In this document: positions 19,219-27,581 of the stretch, piece by piece
How the letters are laid out: each line of letters begins with the position of its first letter
How positions within the stretch are numbered: position 1 is the stretch's first letter
Origin: Nitrospira sp.
GTDB taxonomy: Bacteria > Nitrospirota > Nitrospiria > Nitrospirales > Nitrospiraceae
DNA length: 64,000 nt
Assembly: GCA_024331125.1 (NCBI GenBank)
Contig: JANDJI010000006.1
Coordinates: 124,001 to 188,000 of the forward strand
Direction: 5' to 3'
Made by a program: the position numbers and the translations under genes
Notes under the pieces: model-generated
What the model was told of the DNA's origin: nothing
Seen by the model: the letters and a program-made list of their open reading frames with translations, nothing else
Database searches by the model: none

Positions 19219-19294
19219 GGGGGGCTAGCTCAGCTGGGAGAGCACTACGTTCGCAACGTAGGGGTCGCGGGTTCGACTCCCGTGCCCTCCACCA
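19219..19294 (+). tRNA. tRNA-Ala (anticodon CGC)
   Basis: Acceptor GGGGGGC pairs with GCCCTCC (one G-U), D arm GCTCAGCTGGGAGAGC, anticodon loop TTCGCAA (CGC), T arm GCGGGTTCGACTCCCGT, encoded CCA at 19292-19294. It borders the decayed defence island on its 3' side. Confidence 0.96.
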
Positions 19295-19610
19295 ATTCTC
19301 GCTCGCGCATGCCGGACGCCGTGTCTGATCGCATCCCTGCTGTTGAGCACCAATCACCTCACCTCCTTCAGCATCGCGGGCAACCAACCGGCAGATCACA
19401 ATCGGCTCGATCGTGCAGAAAAGGTGTAAGAACGCCGAACCTTGAACGGGTCCGGTGCGGATTGTTCATCTCGTGTCATCAACAATTTTGACCTTATCCG
19501 TGAGGCCGTAGAGGTGAGAGCCGTGCTCGTCGATCGGCGGTCATTATTTGGCCACATGCCGGGAGAGCCACCAATTTCTGCTCTGCGTCAATCAGGGTAT
19601 AAGTACTCGG
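19295..19610. other. Non-coding gap between tRNA-Ala and island
   Basis: About 316 bases. A 64-codon plus-strand frame at 19442 has no ribosome site or recognisable content. I saw no integrase fragment and no second copy of the tRNA 3' end. Confidence 0.5.
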
Positions 19611-19952
19611 CTATTGCTGACCGTTATGAACAATAGGTTGTTTGCCTAAAACTCGCTCCCCATCTGCCATTGTGGCACAGAAGTAATCCTTATCGTTGAA
19701 TTTTTCCACGTGAATGGCTCCTTCTCCGAATATTAAATTGAGTAGCGGTTTCTTGAGTTCATCCTCCGATTGTGTGTCTACGGGAATCTTGAGATCCTTA
19801 ATGACGTAATACAATTGACCAGAAGCCACACCGATCCCTTCGTTGCCGGACATTGCTCCTGGTACACGGACAAATTTTATCCTGCTCTCCTTCGATTGTT
19901 TCAGTTTCTCAAGAAGGCCATTTTTTAACCGATCAAGGAGCCTGCCCGGCAT
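19611..19952 (-). pseudogene. C-terminal fragment of an interrupted gene (possibly NurA-like)
   Basis: Open frame of 113 codons. It also stays open upstream of the ATG at 19952 for at least 10 more codons, into the transposase remnant. No ribosome site was recognised. Its first 25 residues (RLLDRLKNGLLEKLKQSKE, RIKFV) resemble the middle helix-strand of NurA-type nucleases. The remainder (YYVIKDLKIPVDTQ, FGEGAIHVEKFND) could be the rest of such a protein. I read it as the piece left after the transposase segment broke the gene at 21030-21548; that is inference. It could instead be an unrelated small gene. Confidence 0.45.
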
Positions 19953-19991
19953 TGCTGTGAGTGGCCCATGATTCTGAAGGCTGATTCCAGT

Positions 19992-21029
19992 TCAGTTCCT
20001 CTCCTGGGCGATGGGCGCGTCGAGTTCCCGCTCCCCTTGGGCTTTCCGCTCCGCTCTCCGGCTGCCACTCAGTGTGTGCAGGCGGTGTGCTGGGCCTCGG
20101 GGCCGATGACCGAGCGCCCACCAGAGCTTGCGGACGTTGTGGGTGGTACAGATGAGCCCATGCTCCGCGCACCTGCCGCCTCCCGCGCAGCAAGAATTGC
20201 CGATAGCCGCGGCCCTGCTTGATCTGGCCGAACACCGGCTCGACGATCGCTTTGCGCCGGGCGGAGCGCCGTCGCCCGTGCGTCGTGCGGCGCATCCGGT
20301 CAGCCACCGACAGTCCCACTGGCGGTCGGCCCGGAGGGCGGCGGGCACCATCTGACCATGAAGCTGGCGATCCGGCGGGATGGGCGGCGTACAGCCCAGC
20401 GCCGTGAGGGGCGTGACGTTCGCCTCGCTGAAATAGCCGGTGTCCATGCTCGCGATCCGAGGTGCCTGACCGGTGTTCGCGACAGCTTGGGGCAGCAGCG
20501 GCTGCGCTTGCTGTTTGTCATTGGCTTCATCGGTGACGTCGGCCGCGACAATGATCTGCGCCCGTGCATCGACGGCCGCTTGGCAGTTGTACCCTTAGCA
20601 CGACACTCCCCTTGAAATCCGACGCCGGCATGATCCGACTCTCCGGATCGGTGAAGTTCCGCTGGGCCTTCGGATGAGGCCCCGAGCGGGACGGCTGCGG
20701 GGGCCGTCCCCGGCGCGGTCCTTCGGTCTCGCGAACCTCGCGGGCTGCCTGCTTGAGGATGGCCTCGGCCTGGGCCTCCTGCTCCAGCACCGCCTCGGCC
20801 GCCCGCATGGTCTCCAGCCGTTGCTCCCGACGTGCCAACTCGGCGGGCAGCTCATCACCCCGCCGGTCCAGGCCATACGCCGCATCATCCCGCGCATCGG
20901 CAGCCTCCGCCTGCTTGAGCAGAGCCGCCACTTCCGCCTGCAGCCGCGCTTCTTCCGTCACCATCCGTCCGTAGCTCATCGCCTTGTGCTTCGACGCATT
21001 GGCCTTGACCCTTGTCCCATCCATCGCGA
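19992..21029 (-). mobile_element. Decayed IS1182-type transposase (N-terminus missing, several frameshifts)
   Basis: Pieces in three frames give a recognisable IS1182-family transposase: DGTRVKANASKHKAMSYGRM, then RGDELPAEL and QRNFTDPESRIM, then (after a shift near 20600) GYNCQAA and QIIVAADVTDEAND, ADRQ, and after another shift EPVFGQIKQGRGYRQFLLRG, with a final shift before GLICTTHNVRKLW. The N-terminal domain expected before VDGT is absent: the similarity starts right where the NurA-like coding sequence stops. No terminal inverted repeats were identified. Not functional as sequenced. Confidence 0.85.
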
Positions 21030-21548
21030 ACCAGGATGGTATCGCCTCCCCATTGAATATTGGGATTAGCCACCAAGTCGTACAGGACTGACCATTCCAC
21101 TATGTCTCGATAGCAACGCAATGCACCGGTACTCTTACCGGGAGTTCCTGCTGCCCGGATTAGATAGGACATAGCCTTTAGGTCTTTGCGAAGATCACCA
21201 CATAGGCGCTGCAAGGGCGCTACCCCCACCGCTGTTCCAGGTCTTGCCCGCTCCTCGAGTTCATCCAAAGGAGCCGTACTAGCCACAGCATCCAGGGCGC
21301 ACTCATTCCCCCCGCGAGTCAACTACTCGAACTAGCTCAACCACTGCGGGATTGAAGATGAGCCTATTATCTCCTCCATCAGCCGAGACAAAGGAAACCG
21401 CGTTAACCGAGAAAGTCCTGAGAGGCCTAACATCGTTCTTAAGTCGCCTGGCGTATTCACGAAATTTAACCAGGCGAGGGTCGTCAGCCTTATATGCTTT
21501 CAAGACCTTTTCTCTGAGTGTTTCCAAATTAAAATTCGCCAGTGCCAT
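21030..21548 (-). pseudogene. NurA-like nuclease gene, N-terminal part, frameshifted and truncated
   Basis: Starts at ATG 21548 (MALANFNLETLREK). A frameshift sits at a C6 run (21308-21313); with one base fewer the frame runs on through NECALDAVAS, RCYRDIVEWSVLYDLV and ILVRDG. NurA family motifs seen: the first acidic motif ADGGDNR and the later RDG. NurA proteins are 5'-3' exonuclease/endonucleases that pair with HerA ATPases in end resection and in some defence systems; no HerA is in the window. The frame then passes into transposase sequence. It lies 25 bases downstream of the DruA-like gene on the same strand. Family call moderate. Confidence 0.55.
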
Positions 21549-21573
21549 TACAGCATCTCTCCATCAACATGGT

Positions 21574-22769
21574 TCACCATGAAGCGGGAGGGCCTCCGTT
21601 CAGCAACCAGTGATGAATGGGCCCTCGAGACACCCTTTTAAAGTCTCTGTCTCTATGCGATCGTGGGATTATCCATCGCTTTAGGCAATAATCCGCTATT
21701 TCCTTGGTAGGAAGCACCCTTGTCCGAACTCTCTGGTGCTCACCCAGTAGCACTTGTCTCCAATTTTCAGCTAGAGGCACAGCATAAACTTCGCGGGGAA
21801 CGCCGTGCTTGAGTAGAATGTCACCTTCATATCCGACATCCTCAAGGGCTGCGCGCGTGACTCGCAGCCGCCAGTTGGGTCCCATTCCAAAGCGATGTCC
21901 TGAAACATAAGGATGGCCCCCTTGCGTGAGGTAGCTTCGCAACAAGTCGAACGTGGGCCCAGAAAAATGAAAGTGACCAAAGCCCTTTGTTGTTCCAATC
22001 CTCGTGAATCTTGGACCACCAAGAATCGCCAAACGGTTGTACAAAGATGAACGTCCAAGAGCCGATGTAGTGGTTATCAATACGAGCCTGGCACGTTTAA
22101 CCTTGCCAGTGATGAGTGATTCCCTTCCCGAATATTTTTTCTCATGGGCTTCGACCACTTCCGCACTCGTCATGAGCGCAGCAATAAGCTTTCCGCCTAT
22201 AAGCTGTGCGTAAGGGGGGGTACTGCTCCAACCACATAGGCATCCATGATGTGCACAAGACGTTCGGCTCGGTCTTCGTGGGTCCATCCTATCCACTCAT
22301 CCCTTGCCTTGAGGTTGAAAACAGGGTCGCCAAGAGCAAAAAGTCCAATGAGCTTTCCGTTCTGTCGATCTCGAACCAGGAACCGGAGTCGCCTCCCGTA
22401 TCCCTGTGACACAGGAACTGACCACAGCAGAGTTGCCAGCCTAAAAAGATCTGATTCAGGTGTCTCAGCAGAAACTGCAACCAACTCAGGGTCTATCGCT
22501 TCAGGATTCACCTGCCAGCCTGTTGCGAAGTTCTTCACTAGGTCATGCCCGCGCTCCAGCACGAAAGCTCGCTCCTTTTTCAGTCTCTCCATCCGATGAA
22601 TGCCGTGTAATTCTCTGACACGTTGTTTGGTCAATTCATCAGAGATGAAATACCCCCTCCCATTTTTCGAGGATCCCAATTCCATTAGCTGCCGATGGAC
22701 AACTCGGCGTAAAAATGCTTTTGTGATCGTCTTGTGCGACGAAACTTGAGCAGAATCCGCGTCAGGCAT
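21574..22769 (-). pseudogene. DruA-like protein (DUF4338), frameshifted
   Basis: Two overlapping frames form one protein of about 398 residues. The first (ATG 22769) runs through GRRLRFLVRDRQNGKLIG, GDPVFNLKARDEWIGW and MDAYVVGAVPP. The second continues YAQLIGGKLIAALM, TTTSALGRSSLYNRL and GPNWRLRVTRAAL. These blocks are characteristic of DUF4338, the DruA component of Druantia defence systems. The break is at a run of seven G on the plus strand (22214-22220). Except for that indel the gene looks intact, so it may be whole in the real genome. No other Dru genes are present; a NurA-like gene follows. Confidence 0.78.
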
Positions 22770-22774
22770 TACAC

Positions 22775-22960
22775 TCACTCCAAAAAACGGTAAGCACGGG
22801 TCTCTTCCCCGCCAGGCAGACCCTCGACCAGATCGGCCACCCGTCCCCAACCGCGGAGGTTGAGATACCCGACTCAGAACGAACTGGCCGCGGCACCGGG
22901 CAGCGCCGCGTGCAGGCCTTCCAGCAGTTTCAGCGCGATGTTGTCAAAAATCTGCGGCAT
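22775..22960 (-). pseudogene. 5' remnant of a PLD-domain helicase gene
   Basis: Too short for standard ORF calling. From ATG 22960 the frame reads MPQIFDNIALKLLEGL, then hits TGA (22874-22876), then continues in the same frame as VGYLNLRGWGRVADLVEG and ends at 22775. Large PLD/SNF2-type helicases of defence islands begin MxxIFDNI...LLPAL...FCVGYFNLRGW, so the TGA replaces the Cys codon (TGC to TGA). The rest of the gene is missing: six bases after its terminal stop the DruA-like ATG begins. A deletion has fused the two. Confidence 0.6.
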
Positions 22961-23077
22961 GGAGACTTACTTTTCGAGGGATTTGACTCAGAGAGTCCCC
23001 CTCTCGTCAGTGGCGGATGGTAGGCAACATCCGGCTCCTTGGCAAGGGTTTTTACGTGTGAATGGCGAAGAAAGGCT

Positions 23078-23314
23078 CTACGGTTTTTCTCCGGGCTCGT
23101 CTCGATTGTTTTTTTGCTCTCGATCCGATGGAGGGAAATTCCGATTTTGATCGGCATGCCGATCGCCCAACAGGATCGCCGCCACGAGCAATTGGATGCC
23201 GACCAACAGCAGGAACAAGGCGCCGACGTCATACCCGATGTGTTCGGTGAGATAAAATCGTCTCGTGGCAAGCCCGATCGCCAACGCTGAGAGACCGAGC
23301 AGAACGATTCTCAT
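23078..23314 (-). CDS. Small membrane protein
   Basis: 78 residues with two hydrophobic segments (about 2-16 and 29-48) and a charged C-terminal tail rich in Asp, Arg, Asn. A GAGGCGAGG stretch precedes the ATG. No family recognised. It lies between the island remnant and the M23 peptidase gene; a real but uncertain gene. Confidence 0.5.
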   Translation of the reverse strand: MRIVLLGLSALAIGLATRRFYLTEHIGYDVGALFLLLVGIQLLVAAILLGDRHADQNRNFPPSDREQKNNRDEPGEKP

Positions 23315-23572
23315 GGTCGGAGCCTCGCCTCTCTCCGTTTCGTTGCGACGTCTCTTTTACATGTTTTCCATACCGCCATACCGAGAGTGTCGCTCACCAA
23401 TCACCGGGTCGTGATTCGTTTCCGATTTTGGAATTGCACATTTTGGGAGCCTTCAGTTTTGCGCTTGGACCCGGCAATTGCAAACCGGCGACTTGAAACG
23501 TGCACTGCGCGAGACGGCGCATCATCGGCTGCTTCGTCGGAGTCGGAAACGGGTAACCCGTGGCACAGCTTT

Positions 23573-24565
23573 TTATGGAGCGGGCTCGCCCACGTGAGAC
23601 GGAACGTCAGATGCCGGATCCTGGATTGCCGATCGTGCCTCACCCCTGAACGGCAGTTCCAGCAGCGCATAGGGATTGACGCGCGCACCGTTGAGTTTGA
23701 CGCCCCAATGGAGATGGGGACCGGTCGCGCGGCCGGTTGCGCCCACCTTGCCGATGACCTGTCCGGCCCGCACCGTATCGCCTTCCTTGACCAGTATTTC
23801 CGACAGGTGGAAATACATGGAATAGAATCCGAGCCCATGATCGACATACACCCCCTTGCCGGAGAAGATGTGATCGACCGTCAGCCGTACGACGCCGTCG
23901 TTCGTCACCGCCACGTCGGTGCCGACGGGGGCTCCAATGTCCTCGCCGTTATGAGGGCTGCGGACTTGGCCGTTCATGATTCTGACGCTGCCGAAAATTC
24001 CGGTTCGTCTTCCGCTGACCGGCTCCGCGAAGCCCGGTCGCCACAACCTGACCGGTGAATCGTCCGCCAGCGCCGTTTTGACCTGCTCTTGCTCCGCTTT
24101 CCAGCGCTGCAAGCTCCGCTCGTCAAGATCGACCTTGTCTTTGGGCAGGGTCAGCCGCTCGACGCGGAATTTCTCTTTCAGCACTTCCACGTGATAGGTG
24201 AGCCGTCGACTGCCGCCCTTCTGCTCGATCTCGATCGCAAGCTCGTGGGTCCCCGGTTTATCCTCCAGGTCGATGCCGAGCAGCCCGACAAACTCTTTCC
24301 GCTCATCCGGTCCGGTCTCGCGAAAAAATCTGACGGTTCTGCCCATGAACGTTCCACGAGCCTCACGCGACGTCTCGTCCGCCGGAACTTTCACGACGAG
24401 AATCTGGCCCTGTTTACCCTTGTACCGTCCTCCATCGTCTGCGGAAGCAGCCTCCCCTGCGGTGAGAACCATTGCCGGACCGCCGAGGGCAAGAACGGCG
24501 ACGACCAGCATCCCCTTCCACAGAAGACACCGCCGCCCGACGAACGTCTTGACCGGCCGGCTCAT
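23573..24565 (-). CDS. M23 family metallopeptidase (LytM domain)
   Basis: Exported peptidoglycan hydrolase of 330 residues. An N-terminal hydrophobic segment (about 15-36) acts as signal or anchor. The region 45-130 looks like a beta-sandwich. The LytM domain follows from about 185. Zinc ligands and catalytic residues are present: H205 and D209 in SPHNGED, and H284/H286 in GPHLHWG, so it should be active. Its start overlaps the pafA stop by 4 bases, making it the last gene of the proteasome operon. Whether that reflects shared regulation only is unknown. Confidence 0.9.
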   Translation of the reverse strand: MSRPVKTFVGRRCLLWKGMLVVAVLALGGPAMVLTAGEAASADDGGRYKGKQGQILVVKVPADETSREARGTFMGRTVRFFRETGPDERKEFVGLLGIDLEDKPGTHELAIEIEQKGGSRRLTYHVEVLKEKFRVERLTLPKDKVDLDERSLQRWKAEQEQVKTALADDSPVRLWRPGFAEPVSGRRTGIFGSVRIMNGQVRSPHNGEDIGAPVGTDVAVTNDGVVRLTVDHIFSGKGVYVDHGLGFYSMYFHLSEILVKEGDTVRAGQVIGKVGATGRATGPHLHWGVKLNGARVNPYALLELPFRGEARSAIQDPASDVPSHVGEPAP

Positions 24566-25938
24566 CGGTGAAACCGTCCTCCCGGCATCTGCGACAGCAA
24601 TTCCTCAACCCGCCGATTCACGGCGCTGAACGGATCCATGCAGAGAATCGTCTCCTCCCAGTAGCCGTTCAATTTCAAATAGGTCCAATCGACCGTGTAG
24701 GAACGGTTTTTCGCCCTTGCGAACCGAATGAAATCCCCTCGCACCTTGGCTCTGGTCGTCTGCGGAGGCGTGGACATGGCCCGTTGCACGGCGTCTTCTT
24801 GCACGATCCGCTCGACCAACCCGCGCGATTCCAACAGGTAGTACAATCCTCTTGTGCGCTTCACGTCGTGAAATTGCAAGTCCAGCAGCAAGACGCGGGG
24901 ATCATCCCATCCGCATTCCTTCTTGTCCACATATGATTGAATCAGGTGCTTCTTGGTCACCCAGTCGATTTGATGCGCCAACTGCATGGGGTCTTCCTCC
25001 AACTGACGGAGCACCGCCTCCCACTTGGCATACACGTCGTCGAGCGCCGCATCGTGTTCTTCCTGGTCCAGATACTGCCTCGCGCGCTCCAAATAGACCC
25101 GCTGAATCTCAATGGCGGTCATGGATCGGGCATCGTCAAGCCGGACTTTTTTCTTGAGCGTGGGATCCCTCGCGATTTCGCGAATCGCCTTCACCGGGTC
25201 CTCCAGTTCCACTCCGTGCACCAGATAGCCCTCTTCGATCATCGACAGAACCAGCGCCGCCGTTCCCACCTTGAGATACGTGGCGAATTCCGACATGTTG
25301 GAATCTCCTACGATGATGTGCAGCCTCCGGTAACGTTCCGCGTCGGCGTGCGGCTCGTCGCGCGTGTTGATGATGCTGCGGGACGACGTCGTGGACGAGG
25401 AGGTCTTTTCGTGAATGTGCTGCGCCCGTTGGGAAATAAAATACTGGGGTTTGCCTGACACCTTGAGGACCTTTCCCGCCCCGCTGAACACCTGCCTCGT
25501 GACGAAAAACGGAATCAATTGCTCCGTGACTTTCCAGAAATCGACGTCCCGCCGCATGAGAAAATTCTCGTGACATCCGTAGGTGTTGCCCAGCGAATCG
25601 GTGTTGTTCTTGAAAATGTAAATTTCGCCCGACAACCCTTCCTCGCGAAGCCGCTCTTCGGCTGCCGGCAGGCAAGCTTCCAGCAGCCGCTCGCCGGCCT
25701 TGTCGTGGGTCACCAAATCGAGAATGTTGTCGCATTCGGGCGTGGAGTATTCCGGATGGCATCCGGTGTCCTGATAGAACCTCGCGCCGTTGACGAGAAA
25801 GGCGTTCGACGGCCAGCTATTCGGGATCAGCCCCTCAAAGATGTAGCCCAAGACCTTTTCCATGGGGAGATAAATTCTCCCATTGGGCGAAAAGATGAGG
25901 CCGTACTCGTTTTCGAGACCGAAAATTCTTTGTTTCAT
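24562..25938 (-). CDS. pafA: Pup-protein ligase PafA
   Basis: ATP-dependent ligase that joins the C-terminal Glu of a Pup-type modifier to substrate lysines for proteasomal degradation. The start MKQRIFGLENEYG (ATG 25938) matches PafA; upstream Met adds 6 residues. The ATP-binding motif GLENEYG, HPEYSTPECD, FKNNTDSLGNTYGCHENF, SRSIINTRDEPHADAERYRRLHIIVGDSNMSE and the C-terminal domain are all present at normal length (458 residues). PafA lacks the Dop loop, as here. The gene lies 95 bases after prcA and overlaps the M23 gene. Confidence 0.95.
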   Translation of the reverse strand: MKQRIFGLENEYGLIFSPNGRIYLPMEKVLGYIFEGLIPNSWPSNAFLVNGARFYQDTGCHPEYSTPECDNILDLVTHDKAGERLLEACLPAAEERLREEGLSGEIYIFKNNTDSLGNTYGCHENFLMRRDVDFWKVTEQLIPFFVTRQVFSGAGKVLKVSGKPQYFISQRAQHIHEKTSSSTTSSRSIINTRDEPHADAERYRRLHIIVGDSNMSEFATYLKVGTAALVLSMIEEGYLVHGVELEDPVKAIREIARDPTLKKKVRLDDARSMTAIEIQRVYLERARQYLDQEEHDAALDDVYAKWEAVLRQLEEDPMQLAHQIDWVTKKHLIQSYVDKKECGWDDPRVLLLDLQFHDVKRTRGLYYLLESRGLVERIVQEDAVQRAMSTPPQTTRAKVRGDFIRFARAKNRSYTVDWTYLKLNGYWEETILCMDPFSAVNRRVEELLSQMPGGRFHR

Positions 25939-26032
25939 CGGACCTGTGCCGGCCATGGGCTGATAAAATCAGATTACACGGCCCTTCGTTGATCCGCAAG
26001 AGAAGGCGTGGAACGGCGTGAGGCGAGGGGCG

Positions 26033-26719
26033 CTAATCGGAGAGCAGTCGTCGAACGTCGGCGACCGACAATCGACGAAACTTTCGGCCGAGGCGGTTGC
26101 GGTCCAATACTGCGACTTCCAGACCTTCGGGGGGCAATTTCTGATTGGCCGTCTGTTCGAGCGCCGACACGCAGAGCGACAGGGCGGCTCCCAACGTGGC
26201 CGGCTCGGTCGAGATCTTGTCTTTCAAAACCGCTTGAACGGCCTCCGCCCTTCCCCCGATGACCGCAAAAATTTTTTCGTCGATGATGCTGCCGTCGAAC
26301 GAAATACGATAGATCTCGTTGGGATGGCCGTTGACGCCGACTTGCACGACCAAAATTTCCACTTCGAGGGGTTTGATCTCCTGGCTGAAAATCGTGCCGA
26401 GACTTTGTGAATAGCCGTTCGCAAGCGACCGGCCGGTCACATCTTCCCGGCTGTACATGAACCCCTTGAGATCGGCGTGTCTGATACCGGCTTTCCGCAA
26501 ATTTTCAAACTCGCTGTATTTTCCGGCTCCGGCAAAGGCGATGTTGTCGTACACCTCCGAGATCTTGTGCAAAGATGCGCTGGGATTGTCGGCCGTCAGC
26601 AGGACACCGTCCGCGTATTCCATGGCGATGATCGACCGGCCCTTCGCGATGCCCTTCTTGGCATACTCGGCCTTGTCCTGCATCATCTGTTCGGGAGACA
26701 CGTAATACGGCAGCGGCAT
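26033..26719 (-). CDS. prcA: Proteasome alpha subunit
   Basis: Outer-ring subunit of the 20S core, 228 residues. Begins PLPYYVSPEQMMQDKAEYAKKGIAKGRSIIAM, the actinobacterial-type N-terminus that gates the pore. As expected for alpha subunits it has no catalytic N-terminal Thr. It follows prcB by 2 bases, so expression is coupled. Confidence 0.95.
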   Translation of the reverse strand: MPLPYYVSPEQMMQDKAEYAKKGIAKGRSIIAMEYADGVLLTADNPSASLHKISEVYDNIAFAGAGKYSEFENLRKAGIRHADLKGFMYSREDVTGRSLANGYSQSLGTIFSQEIKPLEVEILVVQVGVNGHPNEIYRISFDGSIIDEKIFAVIGGRAEAVQAVLKDKISTEPATLGAALSLCVSALEQTANQKLPPEGLEVAVLDRNRLGRKFRRLSVADVRRLLSD

Positions 26720-26721
26720 GG

Positions 26722-27561
26722 TTACGCCTCCCTCGAACGGCGCACGGCGATCAACCCGTCGTACACCGAGCGAACCTTCTCATCGGACACATCGACGATC
26801 CCTTGGGCCGTCACGAACTTGGCCGTCGGATAAATGCCTCGCACGAGATCCGGCCCCCCGGTGCCTACGTCGTCGTCCGCGGCGTTATACAGAGCTGTCA
26901 GCGCCAGGCCAAGCGCGTCCGGCTCGGCCATGTTCTTTCGAAAGTGTTCGCGCATGGTGTTGCGGGCGTCCTTTCCCCCAGACCCGATCGCGTGATAATC
27001 AGACTCTTCGTACCGGCCGCCGGCGAGATCATATTTAAAAATGCGCCCTTCGCCGCGCTTCACGTCGTATCCCGCGAAAAGCGGCATGACAATGAGCCCT
27101 TGGAACGCCAAGGGAAGATTGGCCTTGACCATCTGGCCGAGTTTGTTCGCTTTTCCTTCGCACGACAACGGCACGCCTTCCAATTTTTCGTAGTGTTCCA
27201 GCTCCGTCTGGAACAATTTGGCCATCTCGATGCAGGGTCCCGCGGCGCCTGCGATCGCCATGGCGGACCAGTCGTCGATCTTGAAGACTTTTTCAATACG
27301 TCGGTCGGCGATCTGAAATCCCTCCGTCGCCCGCCGGTCTCCCGCGATGACCACACCGTCACGATACTTGATGGCCAAGACCGTAGTGGCGTGGGGGACC
27401 GTCAGGTGCGCTCCTTGAGCCGTCTGCTCCGGTGACATGGCGTGTCCGGCGGATGCGTTTTTTCCTGCGCCCGGTAGAAGACCGGGCCGATGTTCGGCAA
27501 GGAAATCAAAAAAGCTGGAGCTCTCAAAATCCGGGAAATAGGGCGACTTCATGTCATCCAT
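26722..27561 (-). CDS. prcB: Proteasome beta subunit
   Basis: Catalytic subunit of the 20S core, 279 residues. A propeptide of 58 residues (including FFDFLAEHRPGLLPG, as in mycobacterial PrcB) precedes the mature Thr59 in HATTVLAIKYRDG. The Lys of the active site lies in GDRRAT / DRRIEKVF. LEHYEKLEGVPLS and ADDDVGTGGPDLVRGIYPTA are diagnostic. It starts only 20 bases after dop stops, leaving no room for the pup gene that sits here in actinobacteria. Confidence 0.95.
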   Translation of the reverse strand: MDDMKSPYFPDFESSSFFDFLAEHRPGLLPGAGKNASAGHAMSPEQTAQGAHLTVPHATTVLAIKYRDGVVIAGDRRATEGFQIADRRIEKVFKIDDWSAMAIAGAAGPCIEMAKLFQTELEHYEKLEGVPLSCEGKANKLGQMVKANLPLAFQGLIVMPLFAGYDVKRGEGRIFKYDLAGGRYEESDYHAIGSGGKDARNTMREHFRKNMAEPDALGLALTALYNAADDDVGTGGPDLVRGIYPTAKFVTAQGIVDVSDEKVRSVYDGLIAVRRSREA

Positions 27562-27581
27562 CGAAACGAACTGGAGTCGGC

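Noticed and set aside
19295..23077. Integrase-mediated island with att sites at tRNA-Ala
   Set aside because: No integrase fragment and no second copy of the tRNA 3' end was found.
25939..26032. Pup/UBact gene in the prcA-pafA gap
   Set aside because: Only 94 bases, with no frame of suitable length or C-terminus.
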